Made by a program: the position numbers and the translations under genes. The notes beneath the pieces were generated by a model, which worked only from the letters and a program-made list of their open reading frames with translations, did no database searches and had not been told where the DNA came from. Shown here in pieces: positions 15,862 through 23,828 of a stretch of 28,144 nt of DNA. The stretch comes from DASWRT01 sp036403035. Its GTDB lineage: Bacteria > Pseudomonadota > Alphaproteobacteria > ATCC43930 > CGMCC-115725. The stretch covers positions 1-28,144 of the forward strand of contig DASWRT010000093.1 in the NCBI GenBank assembly GCA_036403035.1, written 5' to 3'. Each line of letters begins with the position of its first letter. Within the stretch, counting starts at the first letter, position 1.

Positions 15862-16119
15862 ATGGAGAGCAGGTCGACGGAGCCCGGCCACTGGCGCGCG
15901 AAGGCCGATGCCTTCGCCATGGCCGCACTGGCGGCGGACGACAAGCAGCTCGCGGCCCGGCTGGCGGCGCTCGCCGCCGCATGCACCGACACCGCGGCAC
16001 GGATCGACGCGGCGCACCGGCTGTCGCGGCGGCGGGTACTCCTCGGCCGGCGCTGGCGTATCCGCTGGCGGCGGCTGATCGCCGCACGCCTCCGCAGCCG
16101 GCACCTCGCCGCGGTGTGA
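15862..16119 (+). CDS. Small basic hypothetical protein
   Basis: This 85-aa protein has a helical, Ala-rich first half (ADAFAMAALAADDKQLAARLAALAAAC, about residues 16-42) and a very Arg-rich second half (HRLSRRRVLLGRRWRIRWRR). GAGAGGCGG precedes the ATG. It is divergent from the second sigma gene. I do not recognise a family. The basic tail could bind nucleic acid or membrane, but high-GC DNA also yields Arg-rich false frames, so confidence is moderate. Confidence 0.5.
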   Translation: MESRSTEPGHWRAKADAFAMAALAADDKQLAARLAALAAACTDTAARIDAAHRLSRRRVLLGRRWRIRWRRLIAARLRSRHLAAV

Positions 16120-16277
16120 CCGGCGCCGTGGCCGGCGAGGCTGCCGCGACCGACCCGGATTCCGCACAAGGAGCAGCGCTGCCTTGCACGCTGTTCCGGG
16201 GAGGAATCCGGACTAGGCACACAACATCTCTTCGCAGATGCAGCAATCCGTCTCCGGCGGTGTTAGGCTGAAAGGCC

Positions 16278-16296
16278 GCGGCACTCCAAGTGCCGC
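16278..16296 (+). terminator. Short hairpin, possible terminator or leader structure
   Basis: GCGGCACT (16278-16285) pairs perfectly with AGTGCCGC (16289-16296) around a CCA loop. No T-run follows. It lies between two small genes. Confidence 0.3.
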
Positions 16297-16320
16297 CCGG
16301 CATGCGTACCGGAGTACCGA

Positions 16321-16521
16321 ATGAGAGTCGCTGCTTCGATCGCGAGCAGGCCCGGCGGGATCCTCTCGGCGCCTAGCACGTACCGGCGGAATCGCGAGCA
16401 CCGTCTGCTGATCGACGCCCTGACGGATAGTGGCGTGCTGCCGCCCGACCTCGCCGAGACGGCGGTCGCGGAAGACACGGCGCAGCCTTCCACGTCACTT
16501 CTTGAGTGCGCCGCCGACTGA
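16321..16521 (+). CDS. Possible small hypothetical protein
   Basis: A 66-aa frame begins MRVAASIASRPGG, with GGAG six bases before the ATG, and ends in LLECAAD. The middle contains a helical, acidic part (REHRLLIDALTDSGVLPPDLAETAVAED, split about residues 24-51). No family is recognised. Composition is less arginine-skewed than typical shadow frames, which is the main support. Confidence 0.3.
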   Translation: MRVAASIASRPGGILSAPSTYRRNREHRLLIDALTDSGVLPPDLAETAVAEDTAQPSTSLLECAAD

Positions 16522-16685
16522 AAAATCGGCCTGTAACAGGTCGAAGTCGCAGTATCGGTATCGCTTGCCCGGCCGGATTCCTGCGGGATTCGACAGGGAT
16601 CTGTCATTTGTTGCGACGCCCTTCAGGGTGTCTTTCCCAAACCGCACAATGAGTGATAGAATGCCTTACTTTCGCAAGGTGAGGC

Positions 16686-17654
16686 ATGGCAAGTCGTTAT
16701 CCCCCATTCCGGTGCATCGAAGCTTTCGTAGCGGCGGCTCAGGCCCTCAGCTTCACGGAAGCGGCATCCAGCCTACGGATCACCGTTCCTGCGGTGAGCC
16801 GAAGGATCCAAACCCTTGAGACCGATCTCGGCGTCCGGCTGTTCCGTCGCGGCCATCGCGCCGTGACGCTGACGCCGGCCGGCGAGAGCTATCTCAAGAA
16901 GCTGCTCCCAGCGCTCGGCACGATCCGGGAGGCCAGCGATTCGCTGCGGGCGACGCCCCGCCGCCGCTCGCTGAAAGTCAGCCTGCCGGCGTCACTGGCG
17001 GCACATTGGCTGGTCCCGCGGCTCGGCGCCTTCCAGGCGCGGCATCCCGGCATCCAAGTCGAACTGGAGACCGTCGTGGACGACGTGGCGCTCGACCGCG
17101 CCGAGGTCGACGTGGCGATCCAGCTCGGCACGGGACACTGGCCCGGCTTCCACGCCGACCTGCTGTTCGAGGTCGACGCCTATCCGGTGTGCAGTCCGGC
17201 GCTCGCCGACGAGATGCTGCGCACGCCGCATGATCTGGAGCACTGCACGCTGCTCGGGTCGAGCCAGATCCCGGAGCTGTGGCCGACATGGCTGCGCGCC
17301 GCCGGACAGCAGCCGCTCGGCCGCTATCGCTACGTCGCCTACGACAACCTCCAGCTGCTGTACGAGGCGGCTGCGACGGGTCTCGGGGTCGCGATCGCGG
17401 TCGACGTGATGGCGCGCCCGCTGCTTGCGTCGGGGCGGCTCGCCGAGCCGTTCTCGCTGCGGACGAAGCTGTCGCGGAGCTACTACGTGATCTGCCGCGC
17501 GACCGACACCGCACGGCTGCCGATCCACAACTTCCGGATGTGGCTCCTCGAAGAGGCGGCGATGTGGAACAGCGGGCCGAAGATGTCGCTGCAATCCTCG
17601 GCTCCATCGTCCCCCTCGGCGGAGACGGTGCGGTCGCCGGTCGTCGTCGGATAG
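16686..17654 (+). CDS. LysR-family transcriptional regulator (GcvA-like)
   Basis: This 322-aa protein has a winged helix-turn-helix at residues 7-65 (LRCIEAF-like FRCIEAFVAAAQALSFTEAA, then VPAVSRRIQTLETDLGVRLF and AVTLTPAGESYL) and a LysR substrate-binding domain at about 93-295. The opening RYPPFRCIEAFVAAA and the phrase LTPAGESYL resemble the GcvA subgroup. AAGGTGAGG lies just before the ATG. The last 25 residues (from about 298) are Ser-rich and extend beyond the usual end. It faces the Nramp gene tail to tail, so it need not control that gene; the ligand is unknown. It may regulate the small genes upstream or act elsewhere. Confidence 0.9.
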   Translation: MASRYPPFRCIEAFVAAAQALSFTEAASSLRITVPAVSRRIQTLETDLGVRLFRRGHRAVTLTPAGESYLKKLLPALGTIREASDSLRATPRRRSLKVSLPASLAAHWLVPRLGAFQARHPGIQVELETVVDDVALDRAEVDVAIQLGTGHWPGFHADLLFEVDAYPVCSPALADEMLRTPHDLEHCTLLGSSQIPELWPTWLRAAGQQPLGRYRYVAYDNLQLLYEAAATGLGVAIAVDVMARPLLASGRLAEPFSLRTKLSRSYYVICRATDTARLPIHNFRMWLLEEAAMWNSGPKMSLQSSAPSSPSAETVRSPVVVG

Positions 17655-17768
17655 AGGCGGTCCGCCGTCCGGGACGGAAGGGGCGCCGGTCGTTTCCGCC
17701 GGTCGCCCTGGTGGGATGCAGCAGCCGGCCTGTCCCGACGGATCGGGGGTGGTGGTCTAATGGCGGCA

Positions 17769-17795
17769 GCCCGCCCGCACGCGGTGCGGGTGGGC
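17769..17795. terminator. Hairpin between convergent LysR and Nramp genes
   Basis: GCCCGCCCGCAC (17769-17780) and GTGCGGGTGGGC (17784-17795) form a 12-bp stem with one G-T pair and a GCG loop. It sits between convergent genes, as expected of a terminator, but lacks a T-run on either side. Confidence 0.4.
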
Positions 17796-17802
17796 GGCGT
17801 CG

Positions 17803-19224
17803 CTAGAGCACCGACACCCCGAATGCGTCGAGGATCAGGAGGAGGTTGAGCGTCAGGACCATCAGGGTCGCGGCGCCGGCCACCATGGTCAGCGTTCGCG
17901 AACTCGCCATCGCGCCCATCACGCTGCGCCGGCTCGTCAGCACGAGCAGCGCGATCATCGGCACGGGCAGCACCAGGCTCAGCACGACCTGACTCATGAC
18001 GAGCGCTTCGGTCGCGTCGACGCCGAGAGCGACGATTGCGGCCGTCGGCAGCATCGTCACGATGCGCCGGACCCAGAGCGGAATCCGCCAGTGCACGAAG
18101 TCCTGCATGATGACCTGCCCGGCCATCGTGCCGACCACCGAACTTGACAGGCCCGACGCCAGCAGCGCGACCAGGAAGACGGCCGCCGCGGCGTTGCCGA
18201 GCAGCGGCCCGAGCGTGCGGTATGCCTGCTCGATGCCGGCGGATGCCGCCCGGCCGGCCTCGATATCGGGAGCGAAGACGGCGGCGGCGACGCAGACCAT
18301 CGCGAGATTGACGATGCCGGCCATGCCGAGCGCGAGCGCGACGTCGACGTGCGACAGCCGCACGGCGGCGCGCGCGAAGACGCCGTGCCGCCGCTCCGTC
18401 GCGCTCACGCTGTCCCGCGCCAGTCCCGAATGCAGGAAGATCGCGTGCGGCATCACGGTCGCGCCGACGATCCCGGCCGCCAGCACCACGCTTCCGGGAC
18501 CGCCGAACCGCGGCAGGAAGGCACCGACGGCGACCTGCCCCCAATCGGGGCCGGCGAGGACGACCTCGACGACGTAGCAGAGGCAGAGCAGCCCGACGAG
18601 CACGCCGACCACGGCTTCGAGCCGGCGGCTCCGGCCGGACTTCTGGAGCATCAGGATGAGATAGGTCACGACGCCGGTGATCAGCACGCCGGCAAGCAGC
18701 GGGATGTGCAGCAGCAGCGCGAATCCGATGCTGGCGCCGAGGAACTCGGCGACGTCGGTCGCCATCGCGGCGATCTCGCTGACGGCCCACATCGCGTAGA
18801 CCACCGGCGCCGGCAGGCGATCGCGGCACAGTTCGGCGAGGCTGCGGCCGGTGACGATGCCGAGCTTGGCCGACAGTGCCTGGAACAGCATCGCGGTCAC
18901 ATTCGCCAGCAGCACGACCCACAGCAGCCGGTAGGCGAAGCGCGCCCCGGCCTCGATGTTCGTGGCGATGTTGCCGGGGTCCATGTAGGCGACCGAGGCG
19001 AGGATCGCCGGTCCGGCAAGCGGCGCCAGACGCCCGATCGCGCCGCGCCGCCGGAACGGCGTCGGGGCGGATGAGGCCGCGGCATCGTCGGCGGCAACCG
19101 GGCGCATGGCGCGCAGCGATGTGTCGTCGGGAGGCATGCGAGGGGAAATCCGTTGCGGCTGAGGACGCGGCCGGCGGCGGCCGGAAGCGGAAGCCTGTCT
19201 CAGTAGGCTCGCAGCGCTCCCCAT
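17803..19224 (-). CDS. mntH: Nramp-family divalent metal transporter (MntH-like)
   Basis: This proton-coupled Mn2+/Fe2+ importer of the inner membrane has about eleven helices. The metal site motifs are present: DPGN at residues 82-85 in helix 1 (YMDPGNIATN) and MPH at 258-260 in helix 6 (VMPHAIFLHSGL). GLSSSVVGTMAGQVIMQ, typical of the C-terminal part, follows. With the start at 19224 (GAGG seven bases upstream) the protein is 473 aa, about 60 longer than E. coli MntH. The extra N terminus is Arg/Ala-rich and disordered, so starts at 19137 or 19107 are possible, although neither has a Shine-Dalgarno. No recognisable MntR or Fur site was found upstream. Confidence 0.9.
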   Translation of the reverse strand: MGSAASLLRQASASGRRRPRPQPQRISPRMPPDDTSLRAMRPVAADDAAASSAPTPFRRRGAIGRLAPLAGPAILASVAYMDPGNIATNIEAGARFAYRLLWVVLLANVTAMLFQALSAKLGIVTGRSLAELCRDRLPAPVVYAMWAVSEIAAMATDVAEFLGASIGFALLLHIPLLAGVLITGVVTYLILMLQKSGRSRRLEAVVGVLVGLLCLCYVVEVVLAGPDWGQVAVGAFLPRFGGPGSVVLAAGIVGATVMPHAIFLHSGLARDSVSATERRHGVFARAAVRLSHVDVALALGMAGIVNLAMVCVAAAVFAPDIEAGRAASAGIEQAYRTLGPLLGNAAAAVFLVALLASGLSSSVVGTMAGQVIMQDFVHWRIPLWVRRIVTMLPTAAIVALGVDATEALVMSQVVLSLVLPVPMIALLVLTSRRSVMGAMASSRTLTMVAGAATLMVLTLNLLLILDAFGVSVL

Positions 19225-19460
19225 CCTCCAACCTCGCGGGTCGCAGAAAGTTCGTTACGCGAGCGGCGGCCGTCAAGCCGGCCCGGGAAACGAGCGGCAA
19301 CACATCTCCGGGAGAGGGTTGGCGGACGGCTTGCGAGCGATCGCCCCATGCCGGCCGGTGGCGCCCGACCTTGCCGCCACGGGACCGATTGCCGCCGCGG
19401 CCGCGTTGACGGAGACAGGCGATGCGGCGACACTCACCCCAGGCGGGAAAGGAGAGCCCG

Positions 19461-19922
19461 ATGCCGGATTCCCTGCACGTCGTCTGTCCGCAGTGCGACA
19501 CGGTCAACCGCGTGCCTTCGGCCCGGCTCGGCGCGGGCGGCAAGTGCGGCCGGTGCGGCGGCAAGTTGTTCGACGGCCGGCCGCTGGCGCTGGACGAGGA
19601 GCGGTTCGCACGGCATGCCGGGAGCAGCGACGTTCCGTTGCTCGTCGATTTCTGGGCGGCCTGGTGCGGGCCGTGCCGCGCGATGGCGCCGGTGTTCGAG
19701 CGCGCGGCGGCCGAACTGGAGCCGCAGTTCCGCCTCGTCAAGGTCGATACCGATGCCGCGCCGCAGCTTGCCGGGCGGCTCCATATCACCGGCATCCCGA
19801 CCTTGATGCTCGTGCATGACGGCCGCGAGGTGGCGCGCACCGCAGGCGCGATGCCGCTGCCGCAGCTCCTCGAATGGGCGCGGCGGCACGCCCCGGCGGC
19901 GGCCGGAAACCCGTCCGCGTAG
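19461..19922 (+). CDS. trxC: Thioredoxin 2 (TrxC)
   Basis: This 153-aa cytoplasmic oxidoreductase has an N-terminal zinc ribbon (C9-P-Q-C12 and C29-G-R-C32) joined to a thioredoxin fold. The active site is WCGPC with cysteines C69 and C72, in FWAAWCGPCRAMAP. The cis-proline lies in ITGIPTLMLV. The zinc ribbon distinguishes TrxC from TrxA. Length is close to E. coli TrxC (139 aa) with a short Ala-rich tail. The start at 19461 has AAAGGAGAG just upstream; a frame from 19422 is an artefact. TrxC can reduce MsrA and other oxidative repair enzymes. In E. coli trxC is under OxyR; no such site was recognised here. Confidence 0.94.
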   Translation: MPDSLHVVCPQCDTVNRVPSARLGAGGKCGRCGGKLFDGRPLALDEERFARHAGSSDVPLLVDFWAAWCGPCRAMAPVFERAAAELEPQFRLVKVDTDAAPQLAGRLHITGIPTLMLVHDGREVARTAGAMPLPQLLEWARRHAPAAAGNPSA

Positions 19923-19928
19923 CCCGGA

Positions 19929-20423
19929 TCAACCAGGCGGGGGCGGAGCGGCCAGGGTGAGCGTGCGGATGGCGGGCGGGTCGCCGAGCTGAAGCTCGAT
20001 GCGGTAGCCTTGCCAGCTCGCGCGGTAACCGGCCGGATCGGGCAGCGCGAAGGCGGCGCTCGACACGACGACGGACGTCGCGTCCGATCCGCCGCCGAGC
20101 GGCAAACCGATTCCGATGCCGCTGCCGAACCCGCCGCCGCGGCTGCCGCTGAACCCGCCGAGGCCGAACCCGACCGACGGACCGCCGCCGTAGCCGCCGC
20201 CGGAAACGCGCCGGTCGGTGTTGATGCTGCTGGCCGGCGTCGCCTCGCCGGTCGGCGCGATCAGCCGGGCCACGCGCAGCGGCTGGTCGCCGGTCACGGT
20301 GACCTGGATCGCGTTGCTCTGCGGGATGAAGCTCGCATTGACCGCCGGCTCGGCGGGACCGGTCGAGCAGGCCGCAGCCGCGGCGACGGCGAACAGCGGG
20401 AGGAGGATGAGGGATTTGCGCAT
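19929..20423 (-). CDS. Glycine-rich putative lipoprotein
   Basis: This 164-aa exported protein starts MRKSLILLPLFAVAAAAACSTGP, with a classical signal and a lipobox-like cysteine at residue 19. The mature part has a compact N-terminal segment (VNASFIPQSNAIQVTVTGDQ), then a Gly-rich low-complexity linker (GGGYGGGPSVGFGLGG and SGSRGGGFGSGIGIGL, about residues 75-110). A C-terminal segment (SSAAFALPDPAGYRASWQGY, then IELQLGDPPAIRTLTLA) follows. The start at 20423 fits the signal peptide better than 20534, although no good Shine-Dalgarno is visible. It is convergent with trxC, six bases apart at the stops. No family is recognised by name; an envelope role is inferred. Confidence 0.7.
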   Translation of the reverse strand: MRKSLILLPLFAVAAAAACSTGPAEPAVNASFIPQSNAIQVTVTGDQPLRVARLIAPTGEATPASSINTDRRVSGGGYGGGPSVGFGLGGFSGSRGGGFGSGIGIGLPLGGGSDATSVVVSSAAFALPDPAGYRASWQGYRIELQLGDPPAIRTLTLAAPPPPG

Positions 20424-20595
20424 GTCGGTTCGAAGCACAACAACGGGCCGGCCAGGTAGGTTCCCGCTGCGTCCCTCCACTCCGACCGCGCGCAACCGCA
20501 CGGCGAGCCGGCGCACCTCATGCCGGCGGCGCATGCCTGCGCGCTTCCATGGCGCATGACGGCGGCACCGGTCGGCCTATATAAATTCCATTCCG

Positions 20596-20618
20596 CGGGA
20601 CCGGCCACGCCGGTCCCG
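20596..20618. repeat. Perfect palindrome in the malonyl-CoA decarboxylase leader
   Basis: CGGGACCGGC (20596-20605) and GCCGGTCCCG (20609-20618) are exact inverse complements around CAC. It lies between a TATAAAT-like -10 candidate (20578-20584) and the gene start, where an operator or a leader hairpin could act. Confidence 0.5.
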
Positions 20619-20647
20619 TCCTGCGCCGTGGTAAAAAGGAGCGCGTG

Positions 20648-22252
20648 ATGACGCCGGTCTGGCTCAATCGTCTTTTCGCACTCACGTCAGCCTTGGACCG
20701 CGGCAAGGCCGGCAACGCCGCTCCGGCGAGCCCGGCGCTCAAGAAGGCGTGCCGCCTCGCTTATGCCGTGATCTCCGAGAAGGGCGAGGCGTCGGGTGCG
20801 GCGCTCGCACGCGAGCTGACCGAATCCTACCGCGCGCTCGACGCGGCCGAGAGGCTCGCCTTTTTCCGGATTCTCGTCGCCGAGTTCGCACCCGATCCCG
20901 AGCCGCTGCAGGAAGCGGCGGAGGCCTATGCCGCGGACCCGACGCCGGAAGGCGCAATGCTGCTCTTCGAGGCGGCCGAGCCGCCGCGGCAGGAGGTGCT
21001 GCGGCGGATGAACATGGCGCCCGGCGGCACCGCGCAACTGGTCGCGATGCGCGCCGAGATCCTCGGCGAACTGCGCCGGAACTCCGAACTGCGGCCGCTC
21101 GACAGCGATCTTCGGCACCTGTTCGCCTCGTGGTTCAACCGCGGCTTCCTGGAACTGCGCCGCATCGACTGGAACACGCCGGCATCGATCCTGGAGAAGC
21201 TGATCGCCTACGAGGCGGTACACGAAATCCAGGGCTGGGACGACCTGCGGCGGCGGCTGGCGCCCGACCGGCGCTGTTTCGCCTTCTTCCACCCGGCGCT
21301 CGGCGACGAGCCGCTGATCTTCGTCGAGGTAGCGCTGGTCCGCGGCATCGCCGGGGCGATCCAGCCGCTGCTGGCGCGCGGCGGCGGCGAGCCGGGGACG
21401 GCGGAAGTCGCGAAGAAGCCCGACGCCGCGATCTTCTACTCGATCAGCAACTGCCAACCCGGCCTGCGCGGCATCTCCTTCGGCAACTTCCTGATCAAGC
21501 AGGTGGTCGAGGAACTGCGCCAGGAGATACCCAGCCTGAACAAATTTGCGACGCTGTCTCCGGTGCCAGGGTTCCGGCGCTGGCTGGAGCGGCGGATCAC
21601 CGTCGGCGCACGCGACCTGCTTCGCCCGGAGGACCGCACGCGGATCACCGCACTCACCGGCAAGCGCGGCGCGAAGGGCGCATTCCAGTCGCTGCTGACG
21701 ATCCCCGACTGGCCCGACCAGCCCGACATCGCCGCAGTGCTGCGCGGCCCGCTGATGCGGCTCTGCGCCGAGTACCTGACCGACAGCAACGGCGGCAGGG
21801 GGCCGAGCGATCCGGTCGCGCGGTTCCATCTCGGCAACGGCGCGCGTCTAGAGCGCATCAACTGGCTCGGCAACGTGTCGCCGCGCGGCATCGCTGAGTC
21901 TTACGGTCTGATGGTGAACTACCTCTACAACCCGGACCGCATCGAGGCGAACCACGAGGTGTTCGCGCGTTCCGGTACGGTCGTGCGGTCCGACGCCGTC
22001 GAGTCGCTGCTGCGCGAGGGTCCGGCGGCGCGCAGCGCGGCGACACTGCGCTCGCTGGTCGGCGGCGGCAGCAGCGGCCGGCGGAGCGCGCTCCCGCCGC
22101 CGCGACGGCTGCCGGCACCCGCGCCCGCCACCGGCGATGGCGCCGCGGAGCCCGGCGCCGGTAACGACGGCGACGGACCTGCCGCGGAACGTGAGCCGGA
22201 AGCGGCAACAGTTGCGGGAGCGGATCTGCCGCCGCGCGAGACGAAATCGTGA
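20648..22252 (+). CDS. Malonyl-CoA decarboxylase
   Basis: The enzyme converts malonyl-CoA to acetyl-CoA and CO2. This 534-aa protein has the helical N-terminal domain (about residues 30-180) and the GCN5-acetyltransferase-like catalytic domain (about 185-450). The catalytic serine is probably S304 in FATLSPVPGF and the histidine H394 in DPVARFHLGNGA, which align with the human MCD residues. ISNCQPGLRGISFGNFLIK (266-284) is the CoA-site region. From about residue 460 the tail is Ala/Pro/Gly-rich and not part of the family. AAGGAG sits six bases before the ATG at 20648; a GTG at 20645 is too close. No malonyl-CoA synthetase or malonate transporter is adjacent. Confidence 0.93.
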   Translation: MTPVWLNRLFALTSALDRGKAGNAAPASPALKKACRLAYAVISEKGEASGAALARELTESYRALDAAERLAFFRILVAEFAPDPEPLQEAAEAYAADPTPEGAMLLFEAAEPPRQEVLRRMNMAPGGTAQLVAMRAEILGELRRNSELRPLDSDLRHLFASWFNRGFLELRRIDWNTPASILEKLIAYEAVHEIQGWDDLRRRLAPDRRCFAFFHPALGDEPLIFVEVALVRGIAGAIQPLLARGGGEPGTAEVAKKPDAAIFYSISNCQPGLRGISFGNFLIKQVVEELRQEIPSLNKFATLSPVPGFRRWLERRITVGARDLLRPEDRTRITALTGKRGAKGAFQSLLTIPDWPDQPDIAAVLRGPLMRLCAEYLTDSNGGRGPSDPVARFHLGNGARLERINWLGNVSPRGIAESYGLMVNYLYNPDRIEANHEVFARSGTVVRSDAVESLLREGPAARSAATLRSLVGGGSSGRRSALPPPRRLPAPAPATGDGAAEPGAGNDGDGPAAEREPEAATVAGADLPPRETKS

Positions 22253-22327
22253 GACGGTCGCGAGGGGAGATGCTCTACACCGGAGTCCACCCGGTTCTCA
22301 CCCACACGCGGTTAAGGATTGAACAGT

Positions 22328-22423
22328 AACGTTCGAACCACCAAGGCACCAAGAGCACCAAGAGGAGTGTCGCCGCGCGCCGCGCGCCTGGACATCCTTG
22401 GTGCTCTTGGTGGTTCGAACGTT
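22328..22423. repeat. Long interrupted inverted repeat, likely terminator between convergent genes
   Basis: An 18-bp outer stem (22328-22345 with 22406-22423, starting AACGTTCGAACC) is followed by a 9-bp inner stem (22354-22362 with 22397-22405). The left arm carries an extra 8-nt copy of GCACCAAG (22346-22353) that must bulge. The left arm is thus a run of near-identical CACCAAG units. The loop is a GC-alternating stretch. GTTTTTGTT follows on the plus strand, so it can end transcription of the decarboxylase gene. It looks like a dispersed intergenic repeat. Confidence 0.7.
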
Positions 22424-22532
22424 GTTTTTGTTCCGTTATGGTGCCGAGGCGACCTCGATCGCCGGATTGAACGCCGGGCGGGAATCCGTCGCGAAGCCGC
22501 GCTCACCCTTCCAAGTTTGATCTCCGCCCGCG

Positions 22533-22820
22533 CTACTGATCCGTCGGCTGCCCGCCCCGCTTTCGCGAGGCGAGCAGGATCTCGACCATGCCGGGATAGG
22601 CGCTGGAGACGCCCTGGGCCATGCGGCGGGCCTCGTCGGGCTCGGCCGCGTCGACGATCACGCAGGCCGACGCCATCAGCATGGCCTTGACGATGTCCTC
22701 CAGGTTGCCGCCGCTCTCCTGGAGCTTCGCGGCGAGGGCGATGAAGGCGTTGCCCTGACGGGTCGCCGTCTCCGCCTCCCGAAGGTGACGCAGTTTCGAG
22801 AAATCGATCAGGTCGGCCAT
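22533..22820 (-). CDS. Hypothetical protein, third gene of an unknown operon
   Basis: This 95-aa protein starts MADLIDFSKLRHLREAETA and is almost entirely helical (AFIALAAKLQESGGNLEDIVKAMLMASACVIVDAA, split about residues 26-60), with a basic tail. There is no signal peptide. The start at 22820 was chosen because the longer frame to 23123 is Ser/Arg-rich shadow sequence; a GGGGG run just upstream is a weak ribosome site. It lies 55 bases after the preceding gene on the same strand. No family is recognised; the helical pattern would fit a small adaptor or structural protein. Confidence 0.7.
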   Translation of the reverse strand: MADLIDFSKLRHLREAETATRQGNAFIALAAKLQESGGNLEDIVKAMLMASACVIVDAAEPDEARRMAQGVSSAYPGMVEILLASRKRGGQPTDQ

Positions 22821-22875
22821 AGTCCCCCGCGAACGGCGCCAGCATACCGCCATTCCACCGCAGCAGCGCCCCGCC

Positions 22876-23466
22876 TCAACGATGCCACAGCGGCTCCAGG
22901 CGCGGCGCGGGCTGCTGCGACCATACCGGGCCGACGAAGGCGAACTGGTGTTCGGCGCGTCGCACGTCCTGTTCGCTCGGCTGGCTCGTCCACAGCAGGA
23001 ACTGGCCGAGCACCTCGGTTTCGGTGCGGATGACGAGCGCATCGCCATCGGGGAGCGTGACGAGGTCGTAGATCCACGGCAGCGGTTCCAGCCGCGCCGA
23101 GATCGGATCGACGCCGCCGGCATGCAGGATCATCATACGCACGTAGACCATCAGCCGCGACAGCCCGTGCTTCGCCAGGCGGTAGCGCGGATGGGCGCGA
23201 AGCGCCCGCTCGCCCTCGGCGCCCATGGCCGGCAGCGCCTCCAACGTCGCCACCATGCGCGGGCCGGTCGGCGACTCCATCAATATCTGGCCCTCGACGA
23301 CAAGAGCCGGCGCACCGATGTCGCGCATGATGGCGAGCAGATGTCCGCGCTCGATCTCCCAGAGCGGCGGTGTCCCCTTGAGAACGATCGAGCGGGCGCG
23401 TTCCATACGAGGGTAACGGCGAACGCCGCCCGTCATCTCGCCACCGCCGTTCACGGTCTTAGCCAT
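22876..23466 (-). CDS. Hypothetical protein, second gene of an unknown operon
   Basis: This 196-aa soluble protein begins MAKTVNGGGEM. Blocks that look structured are VLKGTPPLWEIERGHLLAIM (about 27-46), APALVVEGQILMESPTGPRM, RYRLAKHGLSRLMVYVRMM and the beta-rich PWIYDLVTLPDGDALVIRTE. It ends in EHQFAFVGPVWSQQ and a short basic tail. No catalytic motif or known domain is recognised. It starts seven bases after the preceding gene ends, so the two are co-transcribed. The start at 23466 avoids an Arg/Pro-rich shadow extension. Confidence 0.75.
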   Translation of the reverse strand: MAKTVNGGGEMTGGVRRYPRMERARSIVLKGTPPLWEIERGHLLAIMRDIGAPALVVEGQILMESPTGPRMVATLEALPAMGAEGERALRAHPRYRLAKHGLSRLMVYVRMMILHAGGVDPISARLEPLPWIYDLVTLPDGDALVIRTETEVLGQFLLWTSQPSEQDVRRAEHQFAFVGPVWSQQPAPRLEPLWHR

Positions 23467-23473
23467 GCGTCGG

Positions 23474-23770
23474 TCACCGCTGCAAAGTGAAGGGCCGGGC
23501 GCCGGTCTCGATCTCGGTCGCCTCACGGTCGAGCCGGTCGGCGAGATCCCTGAGATATTCGGCGGTCGCGGCCGGCACGTCGGTCGTTGCAATCTTGCGC
23601 GCCCGCGCCGCGGTCGCGCGCAGATCGGCAAGGTACGTCGCCACGGCTTCCTTTTGGTCCGGTTCCGTACCGCCGCTGTCGGCGCCGTCCGGCGCCATCT
23701 CGTCCTCGTCGTCGTCGTCCTTCATCGGTGATTTTTCGCGGGTGCCCCGCACCTTTTTCCCACTGGCCAT
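23474..23770 (-). CDS. Hypothetical acidic/helical protein, first gene of an unknown operon
   Basis: This 98-aa protein has a basic start (MASGKKVRGTREK), a strongly acidic stretch (KDDDDEDEMAPDGADSGG, about residues 17-34), then one long helix with regular heptad-like spacing (VATYLADLRATAARARKIAT and AEYLRDLADRLDREATEIE, about 44-88). It may form a coiled coil. The ATG at 23770 has no clear Shine-Dalgarno; M16 (23725) is an alternative. It is divergent from the truncated gene at 23829, 58 bases away. Confidence 0.65.
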   Translation of the reverse strand: MASGKKVRGTREKSPMKDDDDEDEMAPDGADSGGTEPDQKEAVATYLADLRATAARARKIATTDVPAATAEYLRDLADRLDREATEIETGARPFTLQR

Positions 23771-23828
23771 AATCGGAGAGAGACGGTTCGATGTTGCCGA
23801 TGCTGCCGACATGATGGCACCGCAAGGG

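Noticed and set aside
17483..19840. A 785-aa open frame on the minus strand covering mntH, trxC and the LysR end
   Set aside because: It is in a different frame from the clear MntH, has long Arg/Pro/Gly runs, and crosses genes with recognisable domains on both strands; it is a high-GC shadow.
20430..20470. AACG and GTTCC near the Gly-rich lipoprotein as an EcfG promoter on the minus strand
   Set aside because: The spacer is 14 bases, not 16-17.
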